From Hyphomicrobiales bacterium (GTDB taxonomy: Bacteria > Pseudomonadota > Alphaproteobacteria > Rhizobiales > Rhizobiaceae): 64,000 nt of DNA. The translations under genes and the position numbers were made by a program. The notes below the pieces were generated by a model. That model had not been told where the DNA came from. It did no database searches and worked only from the letters and a program-made list of their open reading frames with translations. How positions within the stretch are numbered: the stretch's first letter is position 1; every line of letters starts with the position of its first letter. Positions 26,797 through 36,178 of this stretch are shown here, in pieces. The DNA lies in contig UBXG01000002.1 of assembly GCA_900469475.1 (NCBI GenBank), positions 346,760 to 410,759 on the forward strand. The letters are read 5' to 3'.

Positions 26797-27741
26797 TCAG
26801 ATGCGGGCGAAGCGTTCCGTCAGTAGCGCGAAGAAGCCGTCGGCATCGACATCGCGCATGACCTTGGCGTTGCGCTCGCGGTCGGTGACGTGCCACCAGT
26901 CGACGACGGTCATGCCGACCGTCAGTTCCGACGTCACTTCGATTTCCACGTTGCATTCGCGGCCCTTGAAGAGCTCGGGCTTCAGAAGATAGGCGATAAC
27001 AGTCGGATCATGCAGCGGACCGCCGTCCGAACCATATTTCTCGATATCGAAACGCTCGAAGAACTGCAGCATTTCGACCATGGCCTTGGCCGGTGGCGTG
27101 CCGACTGCGGCGATGCGCTCGACGCGATCCCGGCGCGTCAGCAGCTTGTGCGTGACGTCGAGCGGCATCATGACGATGGGAACGCCCGAACGGAACACCA
27201 CGTCTGCCGCCTCCGGATCGACATAGATGTTGAACTCGGCGGCCGGCGTGATGTTGCCGCCCTCGAAAAAGCCGCCGCCCATCATCACGAGCTCGCGCAC
27301 GCGACCAATGATGTCAGGCGCCTTCTGAAACGCCATTGCGATATTGGTCAGCGGGCCGAGCGTGCAGAGGGTCACGGCGCCTTCCGGTTCCTTACTCAGC
27401 GTATCGATGATGAAATCGACGGCGTGGCCCGGCTGCAGTTCCATCGTCGGCTCGGAAAGTTCCGGACCATCAAGGCCGGTCTTGCCATGCACATGTTCGG
27501 CCGTGACCAGCTTGCGCTTGAGCGGCGCATCAGCGCCGGCAAACACCTTGACATCGCGACGATTGCAGAGCTCGCAGACGATGCGGGCGTTCCGGCTCGT
27601 TAACCGCAGCGGCACATTGCCGGCGACGGTGGTGATGCCAAGCACGTCGATCTCCTGACGGCTGCCGAAGGCAAGAAAGATCGCCGCGGCGTCGTCCTGA
27701 CCGGGGTCGGTATCGATGATGATTTTTCTAGGTTCGGTCAT
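26797..27741 (-). CDS. inosine/uridine-preferring nucleoside hydrolase
   Basis: Calcium-dependent hydrolase of 314 residues that splits nucleosides to base and ribose. The N-terminal metal-binding signature DTDPGQDDAAA is intact, with NIAMAFQKAPDI and LVMMGGGFFEGG in the core and DPTVIAYL near the C-terminus. Base preference cannot be assigned. The product ribose could be used by the ribokinase nearby. Confidence 0.93.
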   Translation of the reverse strand: MTEPRKIIIDTDPGQDDAAAIFLAFGSRQEIDVLGITTVAGNVPLRLTSRNARIVCELCNRRDVKVFAGADAPLKRKLVTAEHVHGKTGLDGPELSEPTMELQPGHAVDFIIDTLSKEPEGAVTLCTLGPLTNIAMAFQKAPDIIGRVRELVMMGGGFFEGGNITPAAEFNIYVDPEAADVVFRSGVPIVMMPLDVTHKLLTRRDRVERIAAVGTPPAKAMVEMLQFFERFDIEKYGSDGGPLHDPTVIAYLLKPELFKGRECNVEIEVTSELTVGMTVVDWWHVTDRERNAKVMRDVDADGFFALLTERFARI

Positions 27742-27877
27742 GTCTTCAACTTTCCTCCGGTACAGATCGACAGGCTTTGTCGCGGGTCCGGTCCGGCTTT
27801 GTCAAGCGCTCGCTCGCCATGTCACAAAACCATTTTTCACCATGGATTTCGATCTCGCAAATGCGAAGACCTCATGG

Positions 27878-27907
27878 CTTGCACTCGCAGGCGCGTACTC
27901 CCATATT
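27878..27907 (+). promoter_or_regulatory. RpoH (sigma32)-type heat-shock promoter for hsp20
   Basis: CTTGCAC (27878-27884) is followed after 14 bp by TCCCATATT (27899-27907). The sigma32 consensus is CTTGAAA, 13-15 bp, CCCCATnT. Transcription would begin near 27914, giving a leader of about 60 nt. The fit is good, but no start site is known. Confidence 0.6.
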
Positions 27908-27913
27908 AGGGAC

Positions 27914-27972
27914 AACCGGGTGCTGAAGATCAGGTCCGGAACGGTCGCTTGACACCCAAGGACTTTGAGACA
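27914..27972 (+). promoter_or_regulatory. ROSE-like RNA thermometer in the hsp20 leader
   Basis: The leader can fold so that GUCGCUU (27944-27950) pairs with AAGGAC (27958-27963), giving six pairs around one unpaired G and a 7-nt loop. This would hide the AAGGA Shine-Dalgarno sequence, 10 nt before the ATG. The UCGCU element facing AGGA is the conserved 3' end of ROSE elements, which control rhizobial small heat-shock genes. Upstream CCGG copies could form a further helix. Folding was judged by eye. Confidence 0.6.
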
Positions 27973-28404
27973 ATGAGCCGGACGACTCCCTTTGCCAGCC
28001 CGCTGCTTCTGGGCTTCGACACTATGGAAAAGACGCTTGAGCGAATTTCCAAGGTCAGCGACGGTTACCCTCCCTACAATATCGAACGGATGCGCGCGGA
28101 TCGCCTGTCGGGCGAGCCAGAACGTCTGCGCATCACGCTGGCGGTCGCCGGTTTTTCCGAAGACGAGCTTGACGTCACCACGGAAGAAAACCAGCTGCTG
28201 ATCCGCGGACGCCAGACGGAACAGGGCGAGCGAGACTATCTCTACCGGGGCATCGCAGCCCGGCAGTTCCAGCGTGTTTTCGTCCTTGCCGACGGCATGC
28301 AGGTGCTCGGCGCTACGCTGAAGAACGGGCTGCTCTCCGTCGATCTCATTCGGCCGGAACCGAACCGCGTGGTAAAGAAAATTAACATTTCGGTCTCACA
28401 GTAG
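27973..28404 (+). CDS. small heat shock protein, Hsp20/IbpA family
   Basis: ATP-independent chaperone of 143 residues that holds unfolding proteins. The alpha-crystallin domain spans about residues 30-125 (RLRITLAVAGFSEDELDV through LKNGLLSVDL). The N-terminal MSRTTPFASPLLLGFDTMEK is typical of alphaproteobacterial IbpA-like proteins. The ATG at 27973 is chosen because of the conserved N-terminus and the AAGGA site; an upstream TTG at 27949 falls inside the leader hairpin. A DUF1150 gene follows, as is usual for this group. Confidence 0.95.
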   Translation: MSRTTPFASPLLLGFDTMEKTLERISKVSDGYPPYNIERMRADRLSGEPERLRITLAVAGFSEDELDVTTEENQLLIRGRQTEQGERDYLYRGIAARQFQRVFVLADGMQVLGATLKNGLLSVDLIRPEPNRVVKKINISVSQ

Positions 28405-28413
28405 AACAACGGC

Positions 28414-28530
28414 CTAGAGCCGGATGATTTCAGGCCGAATCAACCTGAAGTCCGAATCGGCTCTAGAATCAAAGAACTAGAGCACGACGTCACCCGAAAG
28501 CCGCTCACACTTTTGGTCATCATGCTCTGG
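28414..28530. repeat. two intergenic palindromes, rhizobial mosaic type
   Basis: Unit one (28414-28466) has arms CTAGAGCCG/CGGCTCTAG with a nested TCAGG/CCTGA pair. Unit two (28477-28530) begins CTAGAGCACGACG and ends GTCATCATGCTCTGG, with imperfect complementarity. Sequences of the form AGAGCATGATG...CATCATGCTCT are widespread intergenic repeats in rhizobia (RIME or ABC-type mosaics). Both could form cruciform or RNA hairpins between hsp20 and the DUF1150 gene. Confidence 0.7.
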
Positions 28531-28562
28531 AGCCGTTGGTCCCTCATACTGGAGGTACGAGC

Positions 28563-28820
28563 ATGTTGTTGAAAGAAGCTAACGCCCGCCTGACCCCATC
28601 CGAACTTGCCAATATCGGCACCGGCGAGGTCGCTTATATCAGAAAAATGGATTGGTCCGAAGTGTCCCGCTGCTTCCCGGAAGCGCCGGATATCGATCCG
28701 GATGTCGATCTGTGGGCGCTTTTCGGCGCCGACGGCACGCCGATCCTGCTTACGGACAATCGATCCAGCACATTCTATCGTGCTGCAGAAGACGAATTGA
28801 AGACGGTCAGCCTGCACTGA
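28563..28820 (+). CDS. DUF1150 family protein
   Basis: Small acidic protein of 85 residues, recognised by IGTGEVAYIRKMDW and LFGADGTPILLTDNR. DUF1150 genes commonly follow hsp20 in alphaproteobacteria, but their function is unknown. The ATG at 28563 follows GGAGG with an 8-nt spacer; the longer frame from 28536 lacks this. Two intergenic palindromes separate it from hsp20, so co-transcription may be partial. Confidence 0.88.
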   Translation: MLLKEANARLTPSELANIGTGEVAYIRKMDWSEVSRCFPEAPDIDPDVDLWALFGADGTPILLTDNRSSTFYRAAEDELKTVSLH

Positions 28821-28835
28821 CTATGAGCGTCGCCC

Positions 28836-28853
28836 GACGGTGAAATCACCGTC
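28836..28853. terminator. hairpin between DUF1150 and trmB genes
   Basis: A perfect 8-bp palindrome, GACGGTGA/TCACCGTC, with a 2-nt centre lies 15 bp after the DUF1150 stop. No T-run follows. It may be a 3'-end hairpin. Confidence 0.4.
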
Positions 28854-28980
28854 CGCAAGGACCGCATCGAACCGGCCCCACCTGGCAATGCGCGCGCATG
28901 ATCCAGACCGCCCAAAGCGGCGGTCCTCACGGGATTATGCGAATATTTCAATTTGAGATTCTCGCCCGTAATTGGAGCGA

Positions 28981-29678
28981 TCAGACCCTTTTGAAGGTCA
29001 GATAGGCCGACGAGCGCCCTTCGCGGCGGGCCTTGGCCTCGTAGCGCGTGCTCGGCCAGCCCTCATAGGGCGTCAGCCAGTCGGCAGCATTCTGCGCAGT
29101 CCATTCGAAGCCACCATGCGCCTGGCAATGCTGCAGCGTCCAATTGACGTAGGTGTCAATGTCGGAGGCGAAGCAGAAGAGCGCCCCGGGCTTCAGGACG
29201 CGATGGAAGCGGGAAAGGTTCACCTGCGAAACGAAGCGGCGCTTCCAATGCTTCTTCTTCGGCCAGGGATCGGGATAGAGCAGATCGATCTGGTCCAGGC
29301 AGGCGTCAGGCAACCAATCCAGCACCTGCGTCGCGTCGTCATTGTAGACACGGATGTTGCGCGCGCCAGCGTCGTCGACGCTCGCAAGCAGCTTCTGCAT
29401 CGAATTGACGAAAGGTTCTACCCCGATGAAGCCGGTCTTCGGCTGCTCCAGCGCCCGGTGGATCAAATGCTCTCCACCGCCGAAACCGATCTCCAGGCGC
29501 AGACGCTCGGTCGGCACCGGGAAGAGATCGTTCAACGGCTGCGGCGCCGGGGCGGAAAGATCGAGGATGAACTGCGGCAGCAATACTTCCAGCTTTTCGG
29601 CCTGCTGGCCGCGCAAGGCTTTACCCTTGCGGCGGCCGAAGAATGCTTCCGTCGCCCGCGACCGGCGCTCGGTATCGA

Positions 29679-29682
<4 letters not shown>
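28981..29682 (-). CDS. trmB: tRNA (guanine-N7)-methyltransferase
   Basis: Methylates G46 in the variable loop of tRNAs. The 233-residue SAM-dependent enzyme has [13 protein letters not shown] (SAM site), [17 protein letters not shown] (substrate region) and the C-terminal TRYEAKA pattern. It overlaps metK by 4 bp (ATGA, 29679-29682), so the enzyme and its cofactor supplier are translationally coupled. Confidence 0.96.
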
Positions 29683-30932
<1,250 letters not shown>

Positions 30933-31061
30933 ACGGGATTCCCCTCAAAGAACAAATCTCTGCTTTTGATATTCGTCTCCGGCGTGAAAAACAAGTCGCA
31001 CAAGGACATAAATATATCTTTATATCCCCGCCAAAGTGATAAAATTTTGCCTTAAATAGGG

Positions 31062-31086
31062 AAAAGGCGGCCAAAACGGCCGCCTC
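31062..31086 (-). terminator. terminator after phrR
   Basis: Read on the minus strand, GGCGGCC-GTTTT-GGCCGCC is followed by TTTTC. It is a typical intrinsic terminator between phrR and metK, so metK probably has its own promoter. Confidence 0.85.
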
Positions 31087-31124
31087 CCGACTTTCTCGAT
31101 CTTCGCTTGCTTTCGAAGTACTGC

Positions 31125-31547
31125 TTACTCAGCGTCAGCCTCGGCCGCGAGTGCCTTGACCAATTCGACAACCTTGCGTCGGACCTTGCCATCGGAAATC
31201 TTCACGAAGGCGCGGTTAAGCTGCAATCCTTCGGAAGAAGACAGAAAGTCGACGACGTAGTTGGAGCTGGATGCTTCGGCCATGCCGCCGGCACCGGCTG
31301 CGTGCTCACCCGGCGCGTCCTCGAAAAAGAAGGAGACCGGGACATTGAGGATGCTGGAGATGTTCTGGAGGCGGCTGGCGCCGACGCGATTGGTGCCTTT
31401 TTCGTATTTCTGAATCTGCTGAAACGTAATTCCGAGGCTTTCGCCGAGCTTCTCCTGGCTCATACCAAGCATCGTGCGGCGGAGGCGTATGCGGCTACCG
31501 ACATGAATGTCGATGGGGTTCGGCTTCTTTTTATTCTCTATCATCAT
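31125..31547 (-). CDS. phrR: XRE-family transcriptional regulator PhrR-like
   Basis: Helix-turn-helix regulator of 140 residues. The HTH is at about residues 15-70 (RIRLRRTMLGMSQEKLGESL and GITFQQIQKYEKGTNR). The C-terminus is variable and acidic. Its position downstream of lnt (actA) and upstream of metK matches phrR of Sinorhizobium WSM419, described as induced by low pH and other stresses. Orthology is inferred from the order and family. A TTAGGGT copy lies in its leader, and two more at the end of lnt, suggesting autoregulation. Confidence 0.85.
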   Translation of the reverse strand: MMIENKKKPNPIDIHVGSRIRLRRTMLGMSQEKLGESLGITFQQIQKYEKGTNRVGASRLQNISSILNVPVSFFFEDAPGEHAAGAGGMAEASSSNYVVDFLSSSEGLQLNRAFVKISDGKVRRKVVELVKALAAEADAE

Positions 31548-31550
31548 TTT

Positions 31551-31711
31551 ACCCTAACATAGGTTGAATTCAGGACCTGCCACCCGGTACCCTTCTCCAC
31601 CCCTATAACGCTACGTTGCAGCCGATGCCCCCAAGGCCTCCAGTCTACGTTCAAAAGGCGGATGTCTAGCACTATGCAATTTTAGGGTTTTTTGGTCAAT
31701 TCACCCTAAAA
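31551..31711. promoter_or_regulatory. three TTAGGGT motifs around phrR leader and lnt end
   Basis: A 9-bp perfect inverted repeat, TTTTAGGGT (31680-31688) and ACCCTAAAA (31703-31711), has a 14-bp spacer that contains the lnt stop codon. A third copy, ACCCTAA (31551-31557; TTAGGGT on the phrR strand), is 3 nt upstream of the phrR ATG. The motif is rare in this GC-rich DNA. It is a candidate PhrR binding site or promoter element. Confidence 0.5.
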
Positions 31712-33297
31712 ATAAAACCCATGCGCGAAATCGCAGCGATCATACCGGCTGCAGCGATGATCAACCAAAAGTATGTTTTTCTGGCCTTATCGTCGATGCG
31801 CGAAACGGTTGCGCCACCCAGAGTAGCGTCAATAAAGCCTTGCTGGTTATAATCGATACCAGAAAGCAGACGTCCGTGTGCATCAACAAATGCTGAAATA
31901 CCAGTATTGGCGCTCCGAATCAGCGGTAATCCCTGCTCCACCGCTCTCACTCTTGCCTGCAGGAAATGCTGGTATGGGCCTGGCGTATCGCCAAACCAGC
32001 CGTCGTTCGTAACGTTAAGGATGGCGTTGGCCTGCCTGATCTCCGGGGTCATCTCGTTCGGAAAAATGATCTCGTAACAGATCAGCGGATAGAATTTCAG
32101 ACCATCCGGCATGCTCAGCAATTCCCGTTTGGCGGCCGCCGAAAACCCTCCCGGCAGTTCGATGACATTTTCGATGCCGAGATAGCCGAGGATATGTTCG
32201 AAGGGGACGTATTCTCCGAAAGGAACCAGATGGGTCTTGTCGGAGGCCCCGATGATCTGACCTCGCCCATCGATGACGTAAACGGAGTTGTAATAGCGCG
32301 GATCGACGCCGGGTCCCATATCTTCGATGCGGACGGCGCCGGTAATCAGGATCTGGTCGTCATCGAGCTGATCGGCGATGCGGGCGAGCGCGTCGCGATT
32401 GTCGGTGAGGATGAAGGGCACGGCCGTTTCCGGCCAGACGATGATATCAGGCCGCTTGCCGCCATTGGCAGGCGGCTGCACGGAAAGTGCCAGGTGCCTG
32501 TCGAAGATGGCGGCGCGATCGGCGGCGGTGTCCATCTTGGCTTCCTGGTCGATGGAAGGTTGGACGATGCGCACGACAGGCGCCGTCTTCACACCTGCCA
32601 ACGGCGCCTCCGGCTGGCTCAGTGCATAATAGCCATAGCCGAAATGGGCTGAAACGATGAGAACGGCAAGCCCAAGCCCCGGCACCCGGCCCTGGCGCGT
32701 GCCGAGCAATGCCGGTGCCGCGAAGACGAAGACGGCAAGCACGGTGACCCCGAGCACCCCGATCACATGCGCCGATTGCATCATCAGCGGAATGGGCATG
32801 GCGCCATAGCCAATGGCATTCCAGGGAAAGCCGGTGAAAAGAAAGCTGCGCAGCCATTCTAGAATGCCGAAGCTGAAGGCAAGCGCGGCGATGCGTCCCA
32901 TGCCATCGGACCACAGGATGCGGGCAAGCATGGTCGCAACGCCGTAGAAGACGGCCAGGAAGGCGGGAAGACCGAGGATCGCGAGCGGCAAGGCCCAGGC
33001 GAACTCGTCGGCATCGATCAGCAGCGCGTGGCCGAGCCACCAGAGGCCGGCGACAAAATAACCGAAGCCGAACAGCCAACCGGTGAAGAAAGCCGGCCAC
33101 AGACGCCCGAGCAGACCGCTATCCGGGCCGGCAGCAACGCCATCCAGCAGCCAAACGAGCAGCGTGAAAGAAATGAACATCGCCGCGAAGAAGCCGAAGG
33201 GCGGCAGCGCCAGCACCCCGATGGCTCCGGCAAGGATTGCAAGCAACGCACGTTTGAAACCCCAGACGAGGATCACCTTGCCCGAAAGCCATTCCAT
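31696..33297 (-). CDS. lnt: apolipoprotein N-acyltransferase (ActA)
   Basis: Adds the third acyl chain to lipoproteins in the inner membrane. The 533-residue protein has N-terminal membrane segments (about 15-225) and a nitrilase-like domain with the catalytic triad: Glu in WPETAVPF, Lys in DKTHLVPFGEY and Cys in LICYEIIFP. In Sinorhizobium, the lnt homologue actA is required for acid tolerance and lies next to phrR, as here. A C-terminal membrane segment is also present. Confidence 0.95.
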   Translation of the reverse strand: MEWLSGKVILVWGFKRALLAILAGAIGVLALPPFGFFAAMFISFTLLVWLLDGVAAGPDSGLLGRLWPAFFTGWLFGFGYFVAGLWWLGHALLIDADEFAWALPLAILGLPAFLAVFYGVATMLARILWSDGMGRIAALAFSFGILEWLRSFLFTGFPWNAIGYGAMPIPLMMQSAHVIGVLGVTVLAVFVFAAPALLGTRQGRVPGLGLAVLIVSAHFGYGYYALSQPEAPLAGVKTAPVVRIVQPSIDQEAKMDTAADRAAIFDRHLALSVQPPANGGKRPDIIVWPETAVPFILTDNRDALARIADQLDDDQILITGAVRIEDMGPGVDPRYYNSVYVIDGRGQIIGASDKTHLVPFGEYVPFEHILGYLGIENVIELPGGFSAAAKRELLSMPDGLKFYPLICYEIIFPNEMTPEIRQANAILNVTNDGWFGDTPGPYQHFLQARVRAVEQGLPLIRSANTGISAFVDAHGRLLSGIDYNQQGFIDATLGGATVSRIDDKARKTYFWLIIAAAGMIAAISRMGFIFRVN

Positions 33298-33375
33298 GCG
33301 CCAGCTCCGTCCAATCGCGAATCAACTGGCGGCAGTCTTTCAAAAAAGCAGCGATTTGTCCCGCTGAAGCGCCAT

Positions 33376-34545
33376 TTATTGGCTGGCGGCATTGCGTTCG
33401 GTTGGCATTTCCTCGGCGATCGCTTCGTGGGCCAGCAAGCCGCGTTCAGACGTTCCCGCTTCGCCCTCGAGCTTTGCTGGACGACGCCGGACGGCATGAC
33501 GCTTGCGTGTGATGCGCACCCGTTTGATGCGGCGCGGATCGGCATCGAGAATATGAAACTCGAAGCCCGGAAGCGCCTGCACCACCTCACCGCGCACGGG
33601 AATGCGTCCGAGCGCGGAGAAGATCAGGCCACCAAGCGTATCCACCTCGTCCACCTGCTCGGCGATATCGAAATCAGGACCGATCGCAGCGGCGATCTCC
33701 TCCAGCTCGACACGGGCGTCGGCAACAAAGACGTCCTCGGAGACGCGCTTGAACATGACTTCTTCATCATCATGCTCGTCGTCGATATCGCCAACGACCA
33801 TTTCGACGATGTCCTCATGCGAGGCCAGACCGTCCGTGCCGCCATATTCGTCGATGACGAGGGCCATCTGCGTGCGGTTGACCTGCATGCGGCGCAGCAG
33901 GTCGGAGGCAAGCATCGAGGGCGGCACGAAGAGGATCTTGCGGATGATGCCGGCCTCAGCCAGCGTCTTCTGCAGATCGACGCGCGAAAGATCGAAATTT
34001 GGCTTGGCGGACCGCACCGGCTTTTCGGCCGCAGGTGCTGCCGTTGCGGTGGCCGCCGTCTTAGCACTGCCACTGCGGCGCTTGTTGCGAGCCTGCTTGG
34101 CGACATAGGACAGCAGGTCGCGGATATGCACCATGCCACGCGGATCATCCAGCGTATCGGCATAGACGGGCATGCGTGAACGGCCGCTTTCCTCGAAGAG
34201 GATCATCAGCTCGCCGATGGTGATATTCTGGTCCACGGCCTCGATATCGGCGCGCGGCACCATGACATCCTCGACGCGCACCTCGCGGAAGCGCAGGATA
34301 TTGTGCAGCATCGCCCGCTCGTCCGCGGAGAAGGCGTCGTCGCCGGCCGCGTTGGTCATCAGCGCGTCGGCAAGGTCCTCGCGCAACCGGGCGGAATCTT
34401 GTGCCGGGCGCAGAATGCGCGCGGCACGTGCCCAAAAGGAAGAGTGGGATCGCTTGCCGTTGCTACTACTGCCTACCTCGTCGGAGGAGGCTGCATCGGC
34501 TCCGTCTTTGGCCTCGGGGGCCGATCTCGTCGTAAAGTCGCTCAT
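33376..34545 (-). CDS. CorC/HlyC-like protein with CBS domains
   Basis: Cytoplasmic protein of 389 residues with a CBS pair (VEDVMVPRADIEAVDQ and FVPPSMLASDLLRRM) and a C-terminal CorC/HlyC transporter-associated domain (about 300-370). Between the CBS units is an Ala/Thr/Lys-rich insertion at about residues 155-185 (SGSAKTAATATAAPAAEKPV). This resembles YbeX/CorC, linked to Mg/Co efflux or ribosome function. The hemolysin label in older annotation is not supported. It follows ybeY, which matches the ybeZYX-lnt cluster of E. coli. Confidence 0.9.
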   Translation of the reverse strand: MSDFTTRSAPEAKDGADAASSDEVGSSSNGKRSHSSFWARAARILRPAQDSARLREDLADALMTNAAGDDAFSADERAMLHNILRFREVRVEDVMVPRADIEAVDQNITIGELMILFEESGRSRMPVYADTLDDPRGMVHIRDLLSYVAKQARNKRRSGSAKTAATATAAPAAEKPVRSAKPNFDLSRVDLQKTLAEAGIIRKILFVPPSMLASDLLRRMQVNRTQMALVIDEYGGTDGLASHEDIVEMVVGDIDDEHDDEEVMFKRVSEDVFVADARVELEEIAAAIGPDFDIAEQVDEVDTLGGLIFSALGRIPVRGEVVQALPGFEFHILDADPRRIKRVRITRKRHAVRRRPAKLEGEAGTSERGLLAHEAIAEEMPTERNAASQ

Positions 34546-34570
34546 TGTTCCTGGTCAGACAGGGTTCAGA

Positions 34571-35077
34571 TCAAATGGGGTCTTGTCCCACATAGGGATC
34601 AGATAGGCCAAGACTAGCCAAAATGCGAGTCTCCAGCCCCTCCATTCTTTCGGCTTCGCTATTATTCATATGGTCGTAGCCGAAGAGATGCAAGAAACCA
34701 TGCACCATCAAATGCGTGAGATGGTCGTCAAAACTCTTTTCGAGCTCCACCGCCTCACGCTCCACCGTTTCCCTGGCGATGATGATATCGCCCAGCATGG
34801 GGCCGGGCGTGCCGCCGGGTTCAAGCGGAAAAGCTGGAAAGGAAAGAACGTTCGTCGCCTTGTCCTGAGAGCGCCATTCCGCATTGATCTCGCGGATCGA
34901 GGCATCGTCGGTGAAAACCAGCGACAATTCGGGCGCCATTTTTGGAAATGGCTGCTTCTCGTTTTTCTTGAGATAATTTGCGGCTTCGCCCAGCACGCGC
35001 TCGGCAAGCGACTGCAATATTTCTTCGGAGGGCCAATCGCCCTCCTCCACGCTGATCTGTATGTCGAGTTCGGCCAT
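34571..35077 (-). CDS. ybeY: endoribonuclease YbeY
   Basis: Metal-dependent RNase for 16S rRNA 3'-end maturation and 70S quality control; in S. meliloti it is also linked to sRNA control. The 168-residue product has the zinc motif [11 protein letters not shown] near residue 138. It lies directly after the phoH-like gene and before the CBS protein, the conserved ybeZ-ybeY-ybeX order. Confidence 0.96.
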   Translation of the reverse strand: MAELDIQISVEEGDWPSEEILQSLAERVLGEAANYLKKNEKQPFPKMAPELSLVFTDDASIREINAEWRSQDKATNVLSFPAFPLEPGGTPGPMLGDIIIARETVEREAVELEKSFDDHLTHLMVHGFLHLFGYDHMNNSEAERMEGLETRILASLGLSDPYVGQDPI

Positions 35078-35095
35078 GAGCTTTCGGGCCGCAGA

Positions 35096-36148
35096 TCAGA
35101 TCTGCGGATCGCTCTCCTCGGCCTTTGCGGTATAGGTGGAATCATAGGCCCGGACGATGCGCGCCACCAGCGGATGGCGGACGACGTCCGTATCCTTGAA
35201 GCGGACGATGGTGATGCCCTCGACGCCATTCAGCAGCTCGAGCGCTTCGACCAGGCCGGACTTGACGCCGCGCGGCAAGTCGATCTGGCTCGGATCGCCC
35301 GTCACGATCATCCGCGAATTTTCGCCGAGACGCGTCAGGAACATTTTCATCTGCATGGATGTCGTGTTCTGCGCTTCGTCGAGGATGACGGCGGCATTGG
35401 CAAGCGTGCGGCCACGCATGAAGGCGAGCGGCGCGATCTCGATGACGCCTGCTGTTATGGCACGTTCGACCTTGTCGCCGGGCATCATGTCGTAAAGCGC
35501 GTCATAGAGGGGGCGCAGATAGGGATCGACCTTTTCCTTCATGTCGCCGGGCAGGAAGCCGAGACGCTCGCCGGCTTCGACGGCCGGGCGCGACAGGATG
35601 ATCTTTTCCACCGCACCGCGCTCCAAGAGCTGGGCAGCATGCGCGACGGCGAGATAGGTCTTGCCGGTACCGGCAGGGCCGACACCGAGAACGAGCTCAG
35701 ACCGCTCCAGTGCCCGCATATAGGCATCCTGCGTCGGCGTGCGCGCAATGATCGTCTTCTTGCGCGTCGAAATCTGCGCCATCGTCAACTTGGCTTTTCT
35801 CTCCATGGTCGGCAGCGTCAATTGATCGTCGGCGGCAACCGCCATGCGGATTGCCCCTTCCACATCGGAACGCTCTACATTGCCGCCTTTTTGCAGCTTG
35901 TCATAGAGGTAATCGAGCGTGCGGCGCGCCTGATTGGTGGCCAGCACATCGCCTGTTATGACGACGGAATTGCCGCGAGCGCGCGCGTCTATGCCGAGGC
36001 GCTCCTCCAGAAGCTTCAGATTCTGGTCGAACTGCCCGAAAAGTTCGCTGGCGAACCGATTGTTTTCGAACGTCAGGGTGAAGTGATTGGCGTCGCTCGC
36101 GATGCGGGGCTGGCGCGATGAAGAAGAAACCAATTCCTGTCCGTTCAA
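35096..36148 (-). CDS. ybeZ: PhoH-like ATPase (YbeZ)
   Basis: Predicted ATPase of 350 residues and partner of YbeY. The Walker A motif is GPAGTGKTYLAVAHA (about 158-165) and the DEAQN box is VILDEAQNTT. The N-terminal part (about 20-100) is KH-like (VITGDVLATNQARRTL), as in RNA-binding PhoH proteins. The gene is 18 bp upstream of ybeY, and the two probably act together in RNA metabolism. Confidence 0.95.
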   Translation of the reverse strand: MNGQELVSSSSRQPRIASDANHFTLTFENNRFASELFGQFDQNLKLLEERLGIDARARGNSVVITGDVLATNQARRTLDYLYDKLQKGGNVERSDVEGAIRMAVAADDQLTLPTMERKAKLTMAQISTRKKTIIARTPTQDAYMRALERSELVLGVGPAGTGKTYLAVAHAAQLLERGAVEKIILSRPAVEAGERLGFLPGDMKEKVDPYLRPLYDALYDMMPGDKVERAITAGVIEIAPLAFMRGRTLANAAVILDEAQNTTSMQMKMFLTRLGENSRMIVTGDPSQIDLPRGVKSGLVEALELLNGVEGITIVRFKDTDVVRHPLVARIVRAYDSTYTAKAEESDPQI

Positions 36149-36178
36149 GCGGTGCGGCTCCTTTGGTCCGTCCGGAAC

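Noticed and set aside
30933..31061. SAM riboswitch before metK
   Set aside because: The leader is long enough, but I cannot match the conserved cores of the known SAM riboswitch classes. The AT-rich hairpin alone is not sufficient.
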